A stretch of DNA of 39,999 bases from NCBI RefSeq assembly GCF_001723055.1, contig NZ_MDCR01000229.1:1-39999 (forward strand), given 5' to 3'. Below, in pieces: positions 15,157 to 23,643 of this stretch (its first letter is position 1; the number at the start of each line of letters is the position of its first letter). The notes below the pieces were generated by a model. That model made no database searches and was not told the DNA's origin. It was given only the letters and a program-made list of their open reading frames with translations. A program made the translations under genes and the position numbers. The DNA comes from Streptomyces niveus. Lineage in GTDB: Bacteria > Actinomycetota > Actinomycetes > Streptomycetales > Streptomycetaceae.

Positions 15157-17394
15157 TCAGGCGGGGGCCAGCTCGACCGGAAAACCGTTGAGCACGGACG
15201 TCCCGGACAGCGGGTCGCGGCGGCTGCCGTCGAGCAGTTGGTTGACGTTGACGCCGGGCCGTGCGCGGGCCACCGCCATGCGGGTGCCGGGACGGTCGTG
15301 CCCCCAGCCGTGCGGCACGCTCACGACCCCCGCCCGCACCGTGTCGGTGATCTCCACGGGGAGCGTGATCTCGCCCGCCTCGGTGGTCACGCGCGCCGGG
15401 CCGCCGTCCGTGAGGCCGAGACGTTCGGCGTCGGCGGGGTGGACCTGGACGGTGCAGCGGTTCGAACCGCCGTTGAGCGTAGGCACGTTGTGCATCCAGC
15501 TGTTGTTGGAGCGCAGATGGCGGCGCCCGACGAGCACCAGCGACGCGGGGACGCCGGTGAGCGCGGCGCGCAGCCGGGGCAGGTCGGCGGCGATCGGCGG
15601 GGGGAGCAGTTCGACCCGCCCGCTCCGGGTCTTGAGGATCGCGGGGAGCCGGGGTTTCAGTGGCCCGAGGTCGATGCCGTGCGGCCGGTCGGCGAGCCGG
15701 GCGAGGGTGAGCCCGGCCGGGTCGGCGCCGAAGCCGTCGCCGTACGGGCCGAGGCGCAGCATCAGGTCGAGCCGTCGCTCGGGGCCGCCGGGACCGGTGA
15801 GCGCGGCGGCGAGTTCCTTCGCGTCGCGCCCGTGGACGGGTGACAGCGGGTCGGCGACGGCCTTGCCGAGCGTACGGTCGATGACCTGGTCGTCCACGGC
15901 CGACGGGTCGGCCCCGTGCATGCCGCCGACGGCCAGCACCAGCCGGGCCAGGATCTCGCACTCGTCCATCGATCCGGGCGCCAGGGGGACGGCGGGCGGG
16001 CTGTAGCGGACCTGGTTGCGTACGGCGAAGCCGTTGAAGGCGAAGTCGAAGTGGGCGCTGCGGGAGGGCGGCGGCGGGGGCAGGACGACGTCCGCGTGGC
16101 GCGACGTCTCGTTGAGGTAGGGGTCGACGCTGACCATGAAGTCCAGCCCGTCCAGGGCCCGTTCGAGGCGGCTGCCGTCGGGCGCGGAGAGCACGGGGTT
16201 GGCGGCGAGGGCGATCACCGCGCGGATCCGCCCGTCGCCGGGTGTCTCGATCTCCTCCGCGAGGGCGGCGATGGGCAGTTCGCCCTTGGCCTCCGGGTGG
16301 CCGCCGACCCTGCTGGTCCAGCGGCCGAGCGCGAAGCCCTTGCCGGGGCCGGCCGGGCGGGGCGCGCGGTCGGTGGCGGAGAGCGGGAAGAGCGCGCCGC
16401 CCGGCCGGTCGAGATTGCCGGTGAGCGCGTTGAGTACGTCGACGAGCCAGCTGGCGAGCGTGCCGTACTCGACGGTGCAGCTCCCGATGCGTCCGTAGAC
16501 GGCGGCGGTGGGCGCCGCCGCGAGTTCGCGGGCGAGGGTACGGATCTCCCCGGCGTCCAGGTCGCAGGCCGCGGCGACGGCGTCGGGGGTGAAGTCCCGT
16601 ACGGCTTCGCGGAGTTCGGCGAGTCCTTCGAGGTGGCCGGCCAGTGCGCCGGGGTCGGTGAGTTCTTCCTCGAACAGGACCTGGGTGAGGGCGGCGAGCA
16701 GCAGGGCGTCGGTGCCCGGCCGGATGGCGAGGTGCCGGTCGGCGAGGCGCGCGGTGCGGGTCCGACGCGGGTCGACGACGGTGAGGGTGCCACCGCGCCG
16801 GCGCAGGGCCTTGAGCTTGCCGGGGAAGTCGGGGGCGGTGCAGAGGCTGCCGTTGGAGTCCAGCGGGTTGGCGCCCAGGAGCAGCAGATGGTCGGTGCGG
16901 TCCAGGTCGGGCACGGGGATCGCGAGGGGGTCGCCGAAGAGCAGCCCGGACGACACGTGTTTGGGCATCTGGTCGAGGGTGGAGGCGGTGAAGAGGTTAC
17001 GGGTGCGCAGGACGCCGAGCAGTACGGGCGGGTAGAGCGCGCCGGCCATGGTGTGCACGTTGGGGTTGCCGAGGACGACGCCGACGGACTCCGGTCCGTG
17101 CTCCTCGGCGAGGGGGCGCAGCCGGGCCGCGACCAGGTCGAACGCCTCGTCCCAGCTTCCCTCCCGCAGTTCGCCGTCGACCCGGATCAGTGGGGTGCGC
17201 AGCCGGTCGGGGTCGGCGTCCAGCTCGCCGAAGGAGGCGCCCTTGGGGCAGATGAAGCCCTTGCTGAACACGTCGTCGCGGTCGCCGCGCGCTCCGGTGA
17301 CCGTGGTCCCCTCGATGGTGAGGGTCAGTCCGCAGGTGGCCTCGCAGAGCGGGCAGACGCGCGGGGCGGTGCGGACGGGGCCGGTGGGCGGCAT
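15157..17394 (-). CDS. Molybdopterin oxidoreductase with [4Fe-4S] domain
   Basis: 745 residues of the DMSO-reductase/formate dehydrogenase superfamily. The N-terminal iron-sulfur domain has Cys14, Cys17, Cys21 and Cys49 (CPLCEATC ... FICPKG). Then come the molybdopterin-binding domain and a C-terminal molydopterin dinucleotide-binding domain (HNVPTLNGGSNRCTVQVHPADAERLGL ... GWGHDRPGTRM). There is no Tat signal, so it is cytoplasmic. Where relatives have the Mo-ligating Cys or Sec, this protein reads DQMPKHVSSG (141-150), with His146 at the aligned spot. No electron-transfer partner or FdhD gene is near. The ATG has GGAGG five nt upstream. The reaction is unknown. Confidence 0.88.
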   Translation of the reverse strand: MPPTGPVRTAPRVCPLCEATCGLTLTIEGTTVTGARGDRDDVFSKGFICPKGASFGELDADPDRLRTPLIRVDGELREGSWDEAFDLVAARLRPLAEEHGPESVGVVLGNPNVHTMAGALYPPVLLGVLRTRNLFTASTLDQMPKHVSSGLLFGDPLAIPVPDLDRTDHLLLLGANPLDSNGSLCTAPDFPGKLKALRRRGGTLTVVDPRRTRTARLADRHLAIRPGTDALLLAALTQVLFEEELTDPGALAGHLEGLAELREAVRDFTPDAVAAACDLDAGEIRTLARELAAAPTAAVYGRIGSCTVEYGTLASWLVDVLNALTGNLDRPGGALFPLSATDRAPRPAGPGKGFALGRWTSRVGGHPEAKGELPIAALAEEIETPGDGRIRAVIALAANPVLSAPDGSRLERALDGLDFMVSVDPYLNETSRHADVVLPPPPPSRSAHFDFAFNGFAVRNQVRYSPPAVPLAPGSMDECEILARLVLAVGGMHGADPSAVDDQVIDRTLGKAVADPLSPVHGRDAKELAAALTGPGGPERRLDLMLRLGPYGDGFGADPAGLTLARLADRPHGIDLGPLKPRLPAILKTRSGRVELLPPPIAADLPRLRAALTGVPASLVLVGRRHLRSNNSWMHNVPTLNGGSNRCTVQVHPADAERLGLTDGGPARVTTEAGEITLPVEITDTVRAGVVSVPHGWGHDRPGTRMAVARARPGVNVNQLLDGSRRDPLSGTSVLNGFPVELAPA

Positions 17395-17438
17395 GGGTCC
17401 TCCAGGGCGGCGGCGATGGCGCGCGGGCTGCCGCCGAG

Positions 17439-17452
17439 CATACCGACCGGTA
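17439..17452. promoter_or_regulatory. TetR-type operator before the molybdoenzyme gene
   Basis: TACCG-AC-CGGTA (17441-17452) is a dyad lying 45-58 bp upstream of the molybdoenzyme start and downstream of the TetR gene at 17477. The 13-mer CATACCGACCGGT (17439-17451) is exactly the reverse complement of 1568-1580. Confidence 0.55.
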
Positions 17453-17476
17453 CGGATGAGGGAAGGGGGTCGGCCG

Positions 17477-18154
17477 TCAGCCCAGCGTCCGGGCCAGATA
17501 CGCGCGGACGAGTTCCCTGGTCTCGGCGATGATGTCCGGATCGCCCGACGCGTCCGTACGGAAGGCGAGTTGGAGCAGCGCGTCCGCCGCCTCGACGGCG
17601 ACCAGGACCGTCCGGCGCAGCGCGGTGTCCGGGGCGCGGCCCAGCTGGGCGGCGAGCAGCGCGGTGAGACGGTCCGCGACGCGGTCGTTGGCGTCGGGCA
17701 CGGGCGCGGGGTCGGCGCCGGGCGCCGGAGCCGGGCCGGGCGGGCCCGCCGGGATCCGGGTACCGAAGTCGACCGGCCCGAAGCCGGGCACGGTGCGTTT
17801 CATGGCGAGGTACTCGTCCAGCACCGCGTCGATCGCCGACCGCCAGTCGGCGGCCGGGATCGCGGCGAGCCGGTGCTCGACACGGGCGGCGTAGCTGTCC
17901 AGATTGCGCCGGGCGAGCGCGTCGGCCATGGCGCGCTTGTTGCCGAAGAAGCGGTAGACGGACCCGATGGGGACGCCCGCCCTGGTGGCGACGGCACGGG
18001 TGGACAACTCCTCGTAACCGGTCTCGTCGAGCAGTTCGGCGCAGGCGTCGAGGATCCGGGCGAGGCGGGCCGCGCTGCGCCGCTGCACGGGGACCGTGCG
18101 GAGGCCGGGCGTCACATGAGGTCCGGCGCTGGCTCCGTGCACGGGCTGGCCCAC
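17477..18154 (-). CDS. TetR family transcriptional regulator
   Basis: 225 residues from a GTG at 18154; an in-frame GTG at 18115 would give 212 residues and neither has a good ribosome-binding site. The HTH is at about residues 28-75 (ARILDACAELLDETGYEELSTRAVATRAGVPIGSVYRFFGNKRAM). A proline/alanine linker (PAGPPGPAPAPGADPAPVP) interrupts the ligand domain, which is unusual. It sits 82 bp upstream of the molybdoenzyme gene on the same strand and diverges from hmgA across about 245 bp. It may control either neighbour. Confidence 0.85.
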   Translation of the reverse strand: MGQPVHGASAGPHVTPGLRTVPVQRRSAARLARILDACAELLDETGYEELSTRAVATRAGVPIGSVYRFFGNKRAMADALARRNLDSYAARVEHRLAAIPAADWRSAIDAVLDEYLAMKRTVPGFGPVDFGTRIPAGPPGPAPAPGADPAPVPDANDRVADRLTALLAAQLGRAPDTALRRTVLVAVEAADALLQLAFRTDASGDPDIIAETRELVRAYLARTLG

Positions 18155-18321
18155 CCTTCGGCGCGATGTGCGGTGTTGCCGTCCTTCGAGTCTCCCTCGT
18201 GACGGGCCGCTGTTCGAGACGCCGTGCCCGTACTTCTGTTCGCGCCCTCGCTTTCACGACTTCCGGTCCCGCGCGCGTCGGGCGTCTCTTTCGGACAACG
18301 TGATCCCGCCCGCCTGTCCCC

Positions 18322-18364
18322 GTTGACGCGCCGCCCACTCAATCCTACGGTGGACCATAGGATT
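18322..18364 (+). promoter_or_regulatory. hmgA promoter with GntR-like dyad
   Basis: TTGACG (18322-18327) and TACGGT (18346-18351) are 18 bp apart, giving a transcript start near 18358. A dyad with outer arms AATCCTA (18341-18347) and TAGGATT (18358-18364) and inner arms GGT and ACC covers the -10. The centre GGT-GG-ACC follows the GT...AC pattern of GntR-family sites. The GntR/UTRA protein encoded just after hmgA is the natural candidate binder. Confidence 0.65.
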
Positions 18365-18399
18365 CAGTGATCGGCACGAGAGGGACACGGGGAGCGACC

Positions 18400-19752
18400 A
18401 TGAGCGGCATCGAGCAGGCGAGGAAGACCGCCGAGGGCCTGGCGTACGCCACCGGCTTCGGCAACGAGCACAGCTCGGAGGCCGTGCCGGGCGCCCTGCC
18501 CGTGGGCCGCAACTCACCGCAGAGAGCCCCGCTCGGGCTGTACGCGGAGCAGTTGAGCGGCAGCGCCTTCACCGAGCCCCGCGCGCACAACCGCCGCTCC
18601 TGGCTCTACCGGATCCGCCCGTCGGCCGCGCACCCGCCGTTCACCCGGACCGACAACGGCACGCTGCGCGCCGCGCCGTTCACCGAGTCCGTGCCCGATC
18701 CCAACCGGCTGCGCTGGAACCCGCTGCCGCCCCCCGGGCCCGGCACGGACTTCCTGGCGGGCCTCTGGACGCTCGGCGGCAACGGCGACGCCACGCGGCG
18801 CAGCGGCATGGCGGTGCACCTCTATCACGCCAACTCCCCTATGACGGACCGGGTGTTCAGCGACTCCGACGGTGAGCTGCTGATCGTCCCCGAGCACGGC
18901 GGGCTGCTGATCCACACGGAGTTCGGCCTGCTCGCCGCCCACCCCGGCGAGATCGCGCTGATCCCGCGCGGTGTGCGCTTCCGGGTCGACCTGCTGGCGG
19001 AGACCGCGCGCGGCTACGTCTGCGAGAACTACGGCAGCCCCTTCGTCCTGCCCGATCTCGGCCCGATCGGCGCCAACGGCCTGGCGAACGCGCGGGACTT
19101 CCGCGCCCCCGTCGCCGCGTACGAGGACGTGGAGCGCCCGACCGAGGTGGTCAACAAGTTCTGCGGGAATCTGTGGACCGCGACGTACGACCACTCCCCG
19201 CTCGATGTCGTCGCCTGGCACGGCAACCATCTGCCGTACGTCTACGACCTGCGCCGGTTCAATGTGATCGGCACCATCAGCTACGACCACCCCGACCCGT
19301 CGATCTTCACCGTGCTGACCTCACCGTCGGACACCCCGGGCCTCGCCGGCGTGGACTTCGTCGTCTTCGCGCCGCGCTGGCTGGTCGGCGAGAACACCTT
19401 CCGGCCGCCGTACTTCCACCGGAACGTGATGAGCGAGTACATGGGCCTGATCGAGGGCGCGTACGACGCGAAGGCGGAAGGCTTCGTGCCCGGCGGCGGT
19501 TCGCTGCACAACATGATGTCGGCGCACGGGCCGGACCGGGAGACGTTCGACCGGGCCAGCGCCGCCGAGTTGAAGCCGCAGCGGATCGACGACGGACTGG
19601 CGTTCATGTTCGAGACGCGCTGGCCGGTGACCGCGACCGCGCAGGCGGCGACGGCCGGGCATCTTCAGACGGGTTACGACGACGTGTGGCAGGGTCTGGA
19701 GCGCCACTTCAGGCCGTCTTCCGGCCCGGCCGCCCCCACCGACAGAGTCTGA
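18400..19752 (+). CDS. hmgA: Homogentisate 1,2-dioxygenase
   Basis: 450 residues, full length. It opens the aromatic ring of homogentisate to maleylacetoacetate in tyrosine and phenylalanine breakdown. The iron ligands expected from the human enzyme (His335, Glu341, His371) are found at a constant +5 offset as His340, Glu346 and His376, within [15 protein letters not shown] and [10 protein letters not shown]. The N-terminal [13 protein letters not shown] motif is also typical. The ATG at 18400 has GGGGAG six nt upstream; an in-frame GTG at 18367 is at the predicted transcript start and unlikely. The GntR gene follows after 18 nt, probably in one transcript. The other pathway genes (hppD, maleylacetoacetate isomerase, fumarylacetoacetase) are not in the window. 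Confidence 0.97.
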   Translation: MSGIEQARKTAEGLAYATGFGNEHSSEAVPGALPVGRNSPQRAPLGLYAEQLSGSAFTEPRAHNRRSWLYRIRPSAAHPPFTRTDNGTLRAAPFTESVPDPNRLRWNPLPPPGPGTDFLAGLWTLGGNGDATRRSGMAVHLYHANSPMTDRVFSDSDGELLIVPEHGGLLIHTEFGLLAAHPGEIALIPRGVRFRVDLLAETARGYVCENYGSPFVLPDLGPIGANGLANARDFRAPVAAYEDVERPTEVVNKFCGNLWTATYDHSPLDVVAWHGNHLPYVYDLRRFNVIGTISYDHPDPSIFTVLTSPSDTPGLAGVDFVVFAPRWLVGENTFRPPYFHRNVMSEYMGLIEGAYDAKAEGFVPGGGSLHNMMSAHGPDRETFDRASAAELKPQRIDDGLAFMFETRWPVTATAQAATAGHLQTGYDDVWQGLERHFRPSSGPAAPTDRV

Positions 19753-19770
19753 CCCGACCCGGAGCCCGCC

Positions 19771-20520
19771 GTGACCGCTTTCGCCCCCGATTCGCTGGTC
19801 CTCAACCGCAAGCTGCCGCTCTGGTACCAGGTCTCGCAGTCGCTGCGTGCCTCCATACTCGGCCGGCGTCCGCACGACCCGCTGCGCCTGCCCACGGAGG
19901 AGCAGTTGGCCGCGCACTACGGCGTCAGTGTGCTGACGATGCGTCAGGCGCTCAAGGAGCTGGAGCAGGAGGGGCTGATCAGCCGGCACCGGCGGCGCGG
20001 CACGTTCATCGAGCCGGGCGCGCGGCGCGGCGCGCCCCGCCGGCTGCTGGGCTCGGTCGACGCGGTCGTGGCACAGCAGTCGGGCGATAGGACGACGGTG
20101 ATCGGCCATGGCCGGGCGCTGGTGCCCGGCGAGGTGGCCGAGTATTTCCCGGGCGTCGACGAGGTGGCCCTCTACCGCCGGCTGCGCCGCGACGGCGAGA
20201 GCGGTGAGCCCGTCAACTGGGCGGAGAACGCGCTGCGTACGGAGGTGGCGGACCGTCTCGATCCCGGCGATCTGGAGCGCTGGCCGATGACGAAGGTGCT
20301 GCGCGACGTGCTGGGCGTGAAGATCGGGCGGATCACGGACACGGTGGAGGCCACGCTCGCCGACCCGGCCACGGCCGAGCTGCTCCAGGTGCCGCTGCTG
20401 AGCCCGATCCTGCACTACACGGGTGTCACGTACGACGCGGACGGCCAGGTCGTGGACGTGGCGAGGATCCGCTACCGGGGCGACCGGTTCTCCTTCTCGG
20501 TCACGATGGAGACGGACTGA
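19771..20520 (+). CDS. GntR family regulator with UTRA domain (HutC subfamily)
   Basis: 249 residues. The GntR winged HTH is at about residues 15-80 (RLPTEEQLAAHYGVSVLTMRQALKELEQEGLISRHRRRGTFIEPG). A UTRA ligand domain follows, about 95-245. HutC-type UTRA domains bind small metabolites. It lies 18 nt downstream of hmgA and is probably co-transcribed, so it may sense a homogentisate or tyrosine-pathway compound and act on the dyad over the hmgA -10. In other Streptomyces an IclR-type regulator (HpdR) is reported for tyrosine catabolism, so a GntR role here is an inference. Confidence 0.9.
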   Translation: MTAFAPDSLVLNRKLPLWYQVSQSLRASILGRRPHDPLRLPTEEQLAAHYGVSVLTMRQALKELEQEGLISRHRRRGTFIEPGARRGAPRRLLGSVDAVVAQQSGDRTTVIGHGRALVPGEVAEYFPGVDEVALYRRLRRDGESGEPVNWAENALRTEVADRLDPGDLERWPMTKVLRDVLGVKIGRITDTVEATLADPATAELLQVPLLSPILHYTGVTYDADGQVVDVARIRYRGDRFSFSVTMETD

Positions 20521-20601
20521 CCGGCTCCAGGACCCGCCGGTGGACCCGGTCGGTACGCTTTCGGGGACGGCACATGACGGACCTGGGAGGGGTGTGCCCG
20601 T

Positions 20602-21804
20602 ATGACGGCCGCTTCGGCCCCGCTGCTGAGCGACCTCATGCCGTGGTCGGTGGCGCCGCTGCGGCTCGGGCGCGGCTGGATCCTGGCTCCCGACGCGGGC
20701 ACGCTCACCGCGCGCTGGGACACGCTGATACGGGCCACGGGCGCCGAGCGGGAGGCGCTGTTCCGGCCGACCCGGTCGCGTACGCCGCACAGCGCGGTCG
20801 CCGCGCTGCCGGGGCAGCTCACGGGCACGGGGAGGTTCGCGCGGGAGTCCGGGCGCTGTCCGGCGCCGCTGCGGGTGGGGCACGGTCCGTTCGACGAGCG
20901 GTATGTGATCCCCGACCACCGGCTGATCGACGCGGCCAGGCCGGAGCTGTGGCGGGTCGCGGACGAGCGCCAGCTCTTCGCCGTGGAGCAGGGGTTCGTG
21001 CCCGGCGCCGTGGGTCCGCCGCTGCTGGTGAGCGCCCTGCTGCCGGACGGCCGCTCCCCCGCCGGGCGGCCCGGCCGGATCCGGCCGCTGTTCCGGCGGC
21101 CGGGCGGCACCGAACCGAATCTGACGCCCGGACTCGTCGAGTCGCTGACCGCGCGCCTCGGACAGGAGGTCACCCCGCGCCAGTTGCTCGACTGGGCGGT
21201 CGCGGCGGGCCGGCCGTCTGCGCGCGGCTGTGTGGTGCCGCTGACCGCCGACCCGGCCCTGTGGACGACCGGTGTGGCGCTGGGCGCCCTGCTGACCGGC
21301 ATCCAACTGCGCGGCGCGCGGGGCGGGGAGCGCCATCGGCTGCCCGGTGGCCGCAGGCCGTACGTACGCGCGGCGGTCCCCGCGCGGCCCACGACGATCG
21401 GTTACGACTCCGAGGACGAGACGCTCCACCTCGGTGACGGCCGGATCTCCCCCGTGCCGGCCGAGGCGTGGGATTTCCAGGTCGGCGGGGTCCGGATGAT
21501 CGAGCTGTGGTTCGAGCGGCGTGCCGAGTCCCCGGAGCCCGGCACGCTGGAGGCGATCGGCCCGCGCGCCTGGCCGCGGGAGTGGACCTCGGAGCTGCTG
21601 GAGCTGATCACCGTCCTCGCGCTGCTCGCCGAAGCGCGGCCCCGGCAGCGGGAGTTGGGCCGGGCGCTGGACGACGGCCCGGTGTTCGGGGCGGACGAGC
21701 TGCGGGCCGCCGGTGTGCTGCCGGTCCCGGACGGGGCCCGGCGCCCCGCCTCGGTGTTCGACCACCACGAGGAGGGCCCGGACGGGCAGTTCGCCCTGAT
21801 CTGA
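20602..21804 (+). CDS. Stand-alone protein resembling the type ISP restriction-modification C-terminal specificity domain
   Basis: 400 residues; the ATG follows GGGAGGGG. The segment ETLHLGDGRISPVPAEAWDFQVGGVRMIELWFERR, followed by WTSELLELITVLALLAEARPRQREL, resembles the C-terminal target-recognition domain of type ISP (LlaBIII-like) restriction-modification enzymes, as I remember it from Streptomyces annotations. I see neither an SF2 helicase motif nor an N6-adenine methyltransferase motif (NPPY) in the 400 residues, so it is not a full enzyme. No methylase or nuclease gene is next to it. It may be a DNA-binding remnant or a repurposed domain. It converges on the TetR gene at 21824 with 19 bp between. 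Confidence 0.7.
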   Translation: MTAASAPLLSDLMPWSVAPLRLGRGWILAPDAGTLTARWDTLIRATGAEREALFRPTRSRTPHSAVAALPGQLTGTGRFARESGRCPAPLRVGHGPFDERYVIPDHRLIDAARPELWRVADERQLFAVEQGFVPGAVGPPLLVSALLPDGRSPAGRPGRIRPLFRRPGGTEPNLTPGLVESLTARLGQEVTPRQLLDWAVAAGRPSARGCVVPLTADPALWTTGVALGALLTGIQLRGARGGERHRLPGGRRPYVRAAVPARPTTIGYDSEDETLHLGDGRISPVPAEAWDFQVGGVRMIELWFERRAESPEPGTLEAIGPRAWPREWTSELLELITVLALLAEARPRQRELGRALDDGPVFGADELRAAGVLPVPDGARRPASVFDHHEEGPDGQFALI

Positions 21805-21823
21805 GGCGCCCCGGGAACGGGTG

Positions 21824-22537
21824 TCAACCGCGTGCGAACGAGTTCAGCACCCGGCTCAGCGCCCGGTCGAAGACGGCCTCCATGTCGACCGGCCCCGAAT
21901 CCGCGGCGACGGCCGCCGCCAGTCGCGGATAGCGCCCGGTGGCGAGCTCCTTCGCCAGGTGGGCCGTCCTGATCTCCTGCTCCCGCTCGGCCGACCAGGG
22001 CAGGGAGCGGGTGCGCTCGGCGGTCTCGATCTCGTTGGCGACGTAGGTGGTGACGACGCCGTTCACCATCGCCACCAGCTCGACCTTCTGGCCGTACGGC
22101 AGATCCAGCGGGTCCAGGCACCACAGGCTGTATTCGAGGAACTTCATCGAATTCGGACTGAAGCCGTAGGCCGCCGACATCAGGCGCGACATCCACGGAT
22201 GACGCCGCATGATCGCCCGCGACCCGTGGGCGAGTCCCGTCAGATCGGCCCGCCAGTCGCCGGTGGGCCGCTCCGGCAGCTCGTGCTCGTCCGCGACCAG
22301 ATCGACCATCAGCTCGTACAGGTCCTCCTTGCGCGGCACGTAGTTGTACAGCGACATCGTGCCGCAGCCCAGCTCCCCGGCGACGCGGCGCATCGAGACG
22401 GCGTCCAGGCCGTCGGCGTCCGCGATCCGTACGGCGACTGCCGCGATCTCGGCGCGTGTGTACGCGGGCCTGGGGCCACGGGCGGCGCGCTCGGGACGGG
22501 ACCAGATCACTTCGGGTTCAGCAGGTCGCCCCGCCAT
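21824..22537 (-). CDS. TetR family transcriptional regulator of DrrAB-like exporter
   Basis: 237 residues. The HTH is at about 28-72 (EIAAVAVRIADADGLDAVSMRRVAGELGCGTMSLYNYVPRKEDLY), followed by a TetR_C-type ligand domain. The ATG is preceded by GAGGTG. It is divergent from the ABC exporter genes, the classical layout for an efflux repressor. Two copies of a TACGTAC-N3-GTAC(G/T)TA palindrome flank the exporter's -10 box. The inducer is unknown, probably the exported compound. Confidence 0.9.
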   Translation of the reverse strand: MAGRPAEPEVIWSRPERAARGPRPAYTRAEIAAVAVRIADADGLDAVSMRRVAGELGCGTMSLYNYVPRKEDLYELMVDLVADEHELPERPTGDWRADLTGLAHGSRAIMRRHPWMSRLMSAAYGFSPNSMKFLEYSLWCLDPLDLPYGQKVELVAMVNGVVTTYVANEIETAERTRSLPWSAEREQEIRTAHLAKELATGRYPRLAAAVAADSGPVDMEAVFDRALSRVLNSFARG

Positions 22538-22578
22538 CGGTCATCACCTCGTCCGTCATTCTCCCCCAGGAGCCCAGT

Positions 22579-22595
22579 TACGTACAGCGTACGTA
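22579..22595. promoter_or_regulatory. Operator copy 1 for the DrrAB-like exporter
   Basis: TACGTACAGCGTACGTA is a perfect 7-bp inverted repeat with a 3-nt centre. It overlaps the expected -35 of the promoter whose TACGGT -10 (22602-22607) ends seven nt before the ATG at 22615. Confidence 0.7.
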
Positions 22596-22614
22596 GTGAG
22601 GTACGGTGAGCCGC

Positions 22615-23643
22615 ATGAATACTACGTACGCCGTACTTAGTGAAGGTCTCGAGAAGCGGTTCGGTGACATCCACGCCCTGCGCGGCCTGGATCTCGCCGT
22701 CGCCCGGGGCACGGTCTGCGGAGTGCTGGGGCCCAACGGCGCGGGCAAGACCACCGCCGTACGCGTCCTCACCACGCTCAGCGCACCGGGCGGCGGATCC
22801 GCCCGGGTCGCCGGGCACGACATCGTGACCGAGGCGGCGGCGGTCCGCGCCGCGATCGGCGTCGCCGGCCAGTACGCCTCCGTGGACAGCGAGTTGACCG
22901 GCCGGGAGAATCTGCGGCTCTTCGCGCGACTGCTGCGGCTGCGCGGAGCGACGGGCCGGGCCCGCGCCGACGAACTGCTGGAGCGGTTCGAACTCGTCGA
23001 GGCGGCCGACCGCGCCGCCCGCACCTACTCCGGCGGGATGCGCCGCCGTCTCGACCTGGCGTCCAGCCTGCTCACCCGGCCGCAGGTGCTCTTCCTCGAC
23101 GAGCCGACGACCGGGCTCGACCCGCAGAGCCGGGGCCAGATCTGGACGGCGGTGCGCGAGCTGGCCGCCGAGGGCACGACCGTCCTGCTCACCACCCAGT
23201 ATCTGGAGGAGGCCGACCAACTGGCCGACGACATCGTGCTGATCGACCACGGCAGGGCGGCGCACCGGGGCACGCCCGCCGAGTTGAAGTCCCGTATCGG
23301 GTCCTACGCGGAAGTGGTGGTGGCCGACGAATCGACGGAGGCGGTCTTCCTCACCGCGGCGGGCGTGCTCGACCAACTGACGGGCACCGAGCCGGTGATC
23401 GAGCGGGAGCGCCGGACGGTGGGCGCCGTGACGACCGACGGCACGCTCACCCTGCCCCGGATCGTTCGCGAACTGGACGCGGCCGGGGTGCCGGTGGCCG
23501 ACGTGAGCCTGCGCCCGCCGACGCTGGACGAGGTGTTCCTGCGGCTCACCGGCCGGGCGGGCGCGCCCGGAACGACCGCGCCGACCACGACCGGGACCAG
23601 GACCGGGACAACCATCAGGGCCACCGAGGAGAGCGCCGCATGA
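22615..23643 (+). CDS. ABC transporter ATP-binding protein, DrrA-like (daunorubicin resistance family)
   Basis: 342 residues from the ATG at 22615, which follows both GGTGAG and a TACGGT box seven nt away. The NBD shows Walker A GPNGAGKTT, the signature YSGGMRRR, Walker B VLFLDEPTTGLDPQSR and the H-loop replaced by TTQYLEEADQLAD, as in DrrA proteins, where Gln stands at the usual His position. The C-terminal about 100 residues match the DrrA-type DUF4162 extension, ending in a Thr-rich tail. It pairs with the permease through an ATGA overlap. Exporters of this type pump hydrophobic drugs or metabolites. The substrate is unknown. Confidence 0.93.
   Translation: MNTTYAVLSEGLEKRFGDIHALRGLDLAVARGTVCGVLGPNGAGKTTAVRVLTTLSAPGGGSARVAGHDIVTEAAAVRAAIGVAGQYASVDSELTGRENLRLFARLLRLRGATGRARADELLERFELVEAADRAARTYSGGMRRRLDLASSLLTRPQVLFLDEPTTGLDPQSRGQIWTAVRELAAEGTTVLLTTQYLEEADQLADDIVLIDHGRAAHRGTPAELKSRIGSYAEVVVADESTEAVFLTAAGVLDQLTGTEPVIERERRTVGAVTTDGTLTLPRIVRELDAAGVPVADVSLRPPTLDEVFLRLTGRAGAPGTTAPTTTGTRTGTTIRATEESAA
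22623..22639. promoter_or_regulatory. Operator copy 2, inside the start of the exporter gene
   Basis: TACGTACGCCGTACTTA (22623-22639) repeats the first operator with one arm mismatch. It lies in codons 3-9. Its centre is 44 bp from the centre of copy 1, about four helical turns, so both sites face the same side of the DNA. Confidence 0.6.

Noticed and set aside
15916..17532. 538-codon plus-strand frame opposite the molybdoenzyme
   Set aside because: Shadow of a gene with clear iron-sulfur and molybdopterin motifs.
19321..21768. 815-codon open frame on the minus strand
   Set aside because: Antisense to hmgA, the GntR gene and the type ISP-like gene; no motif, no ribosome-binding site, shadow composition.
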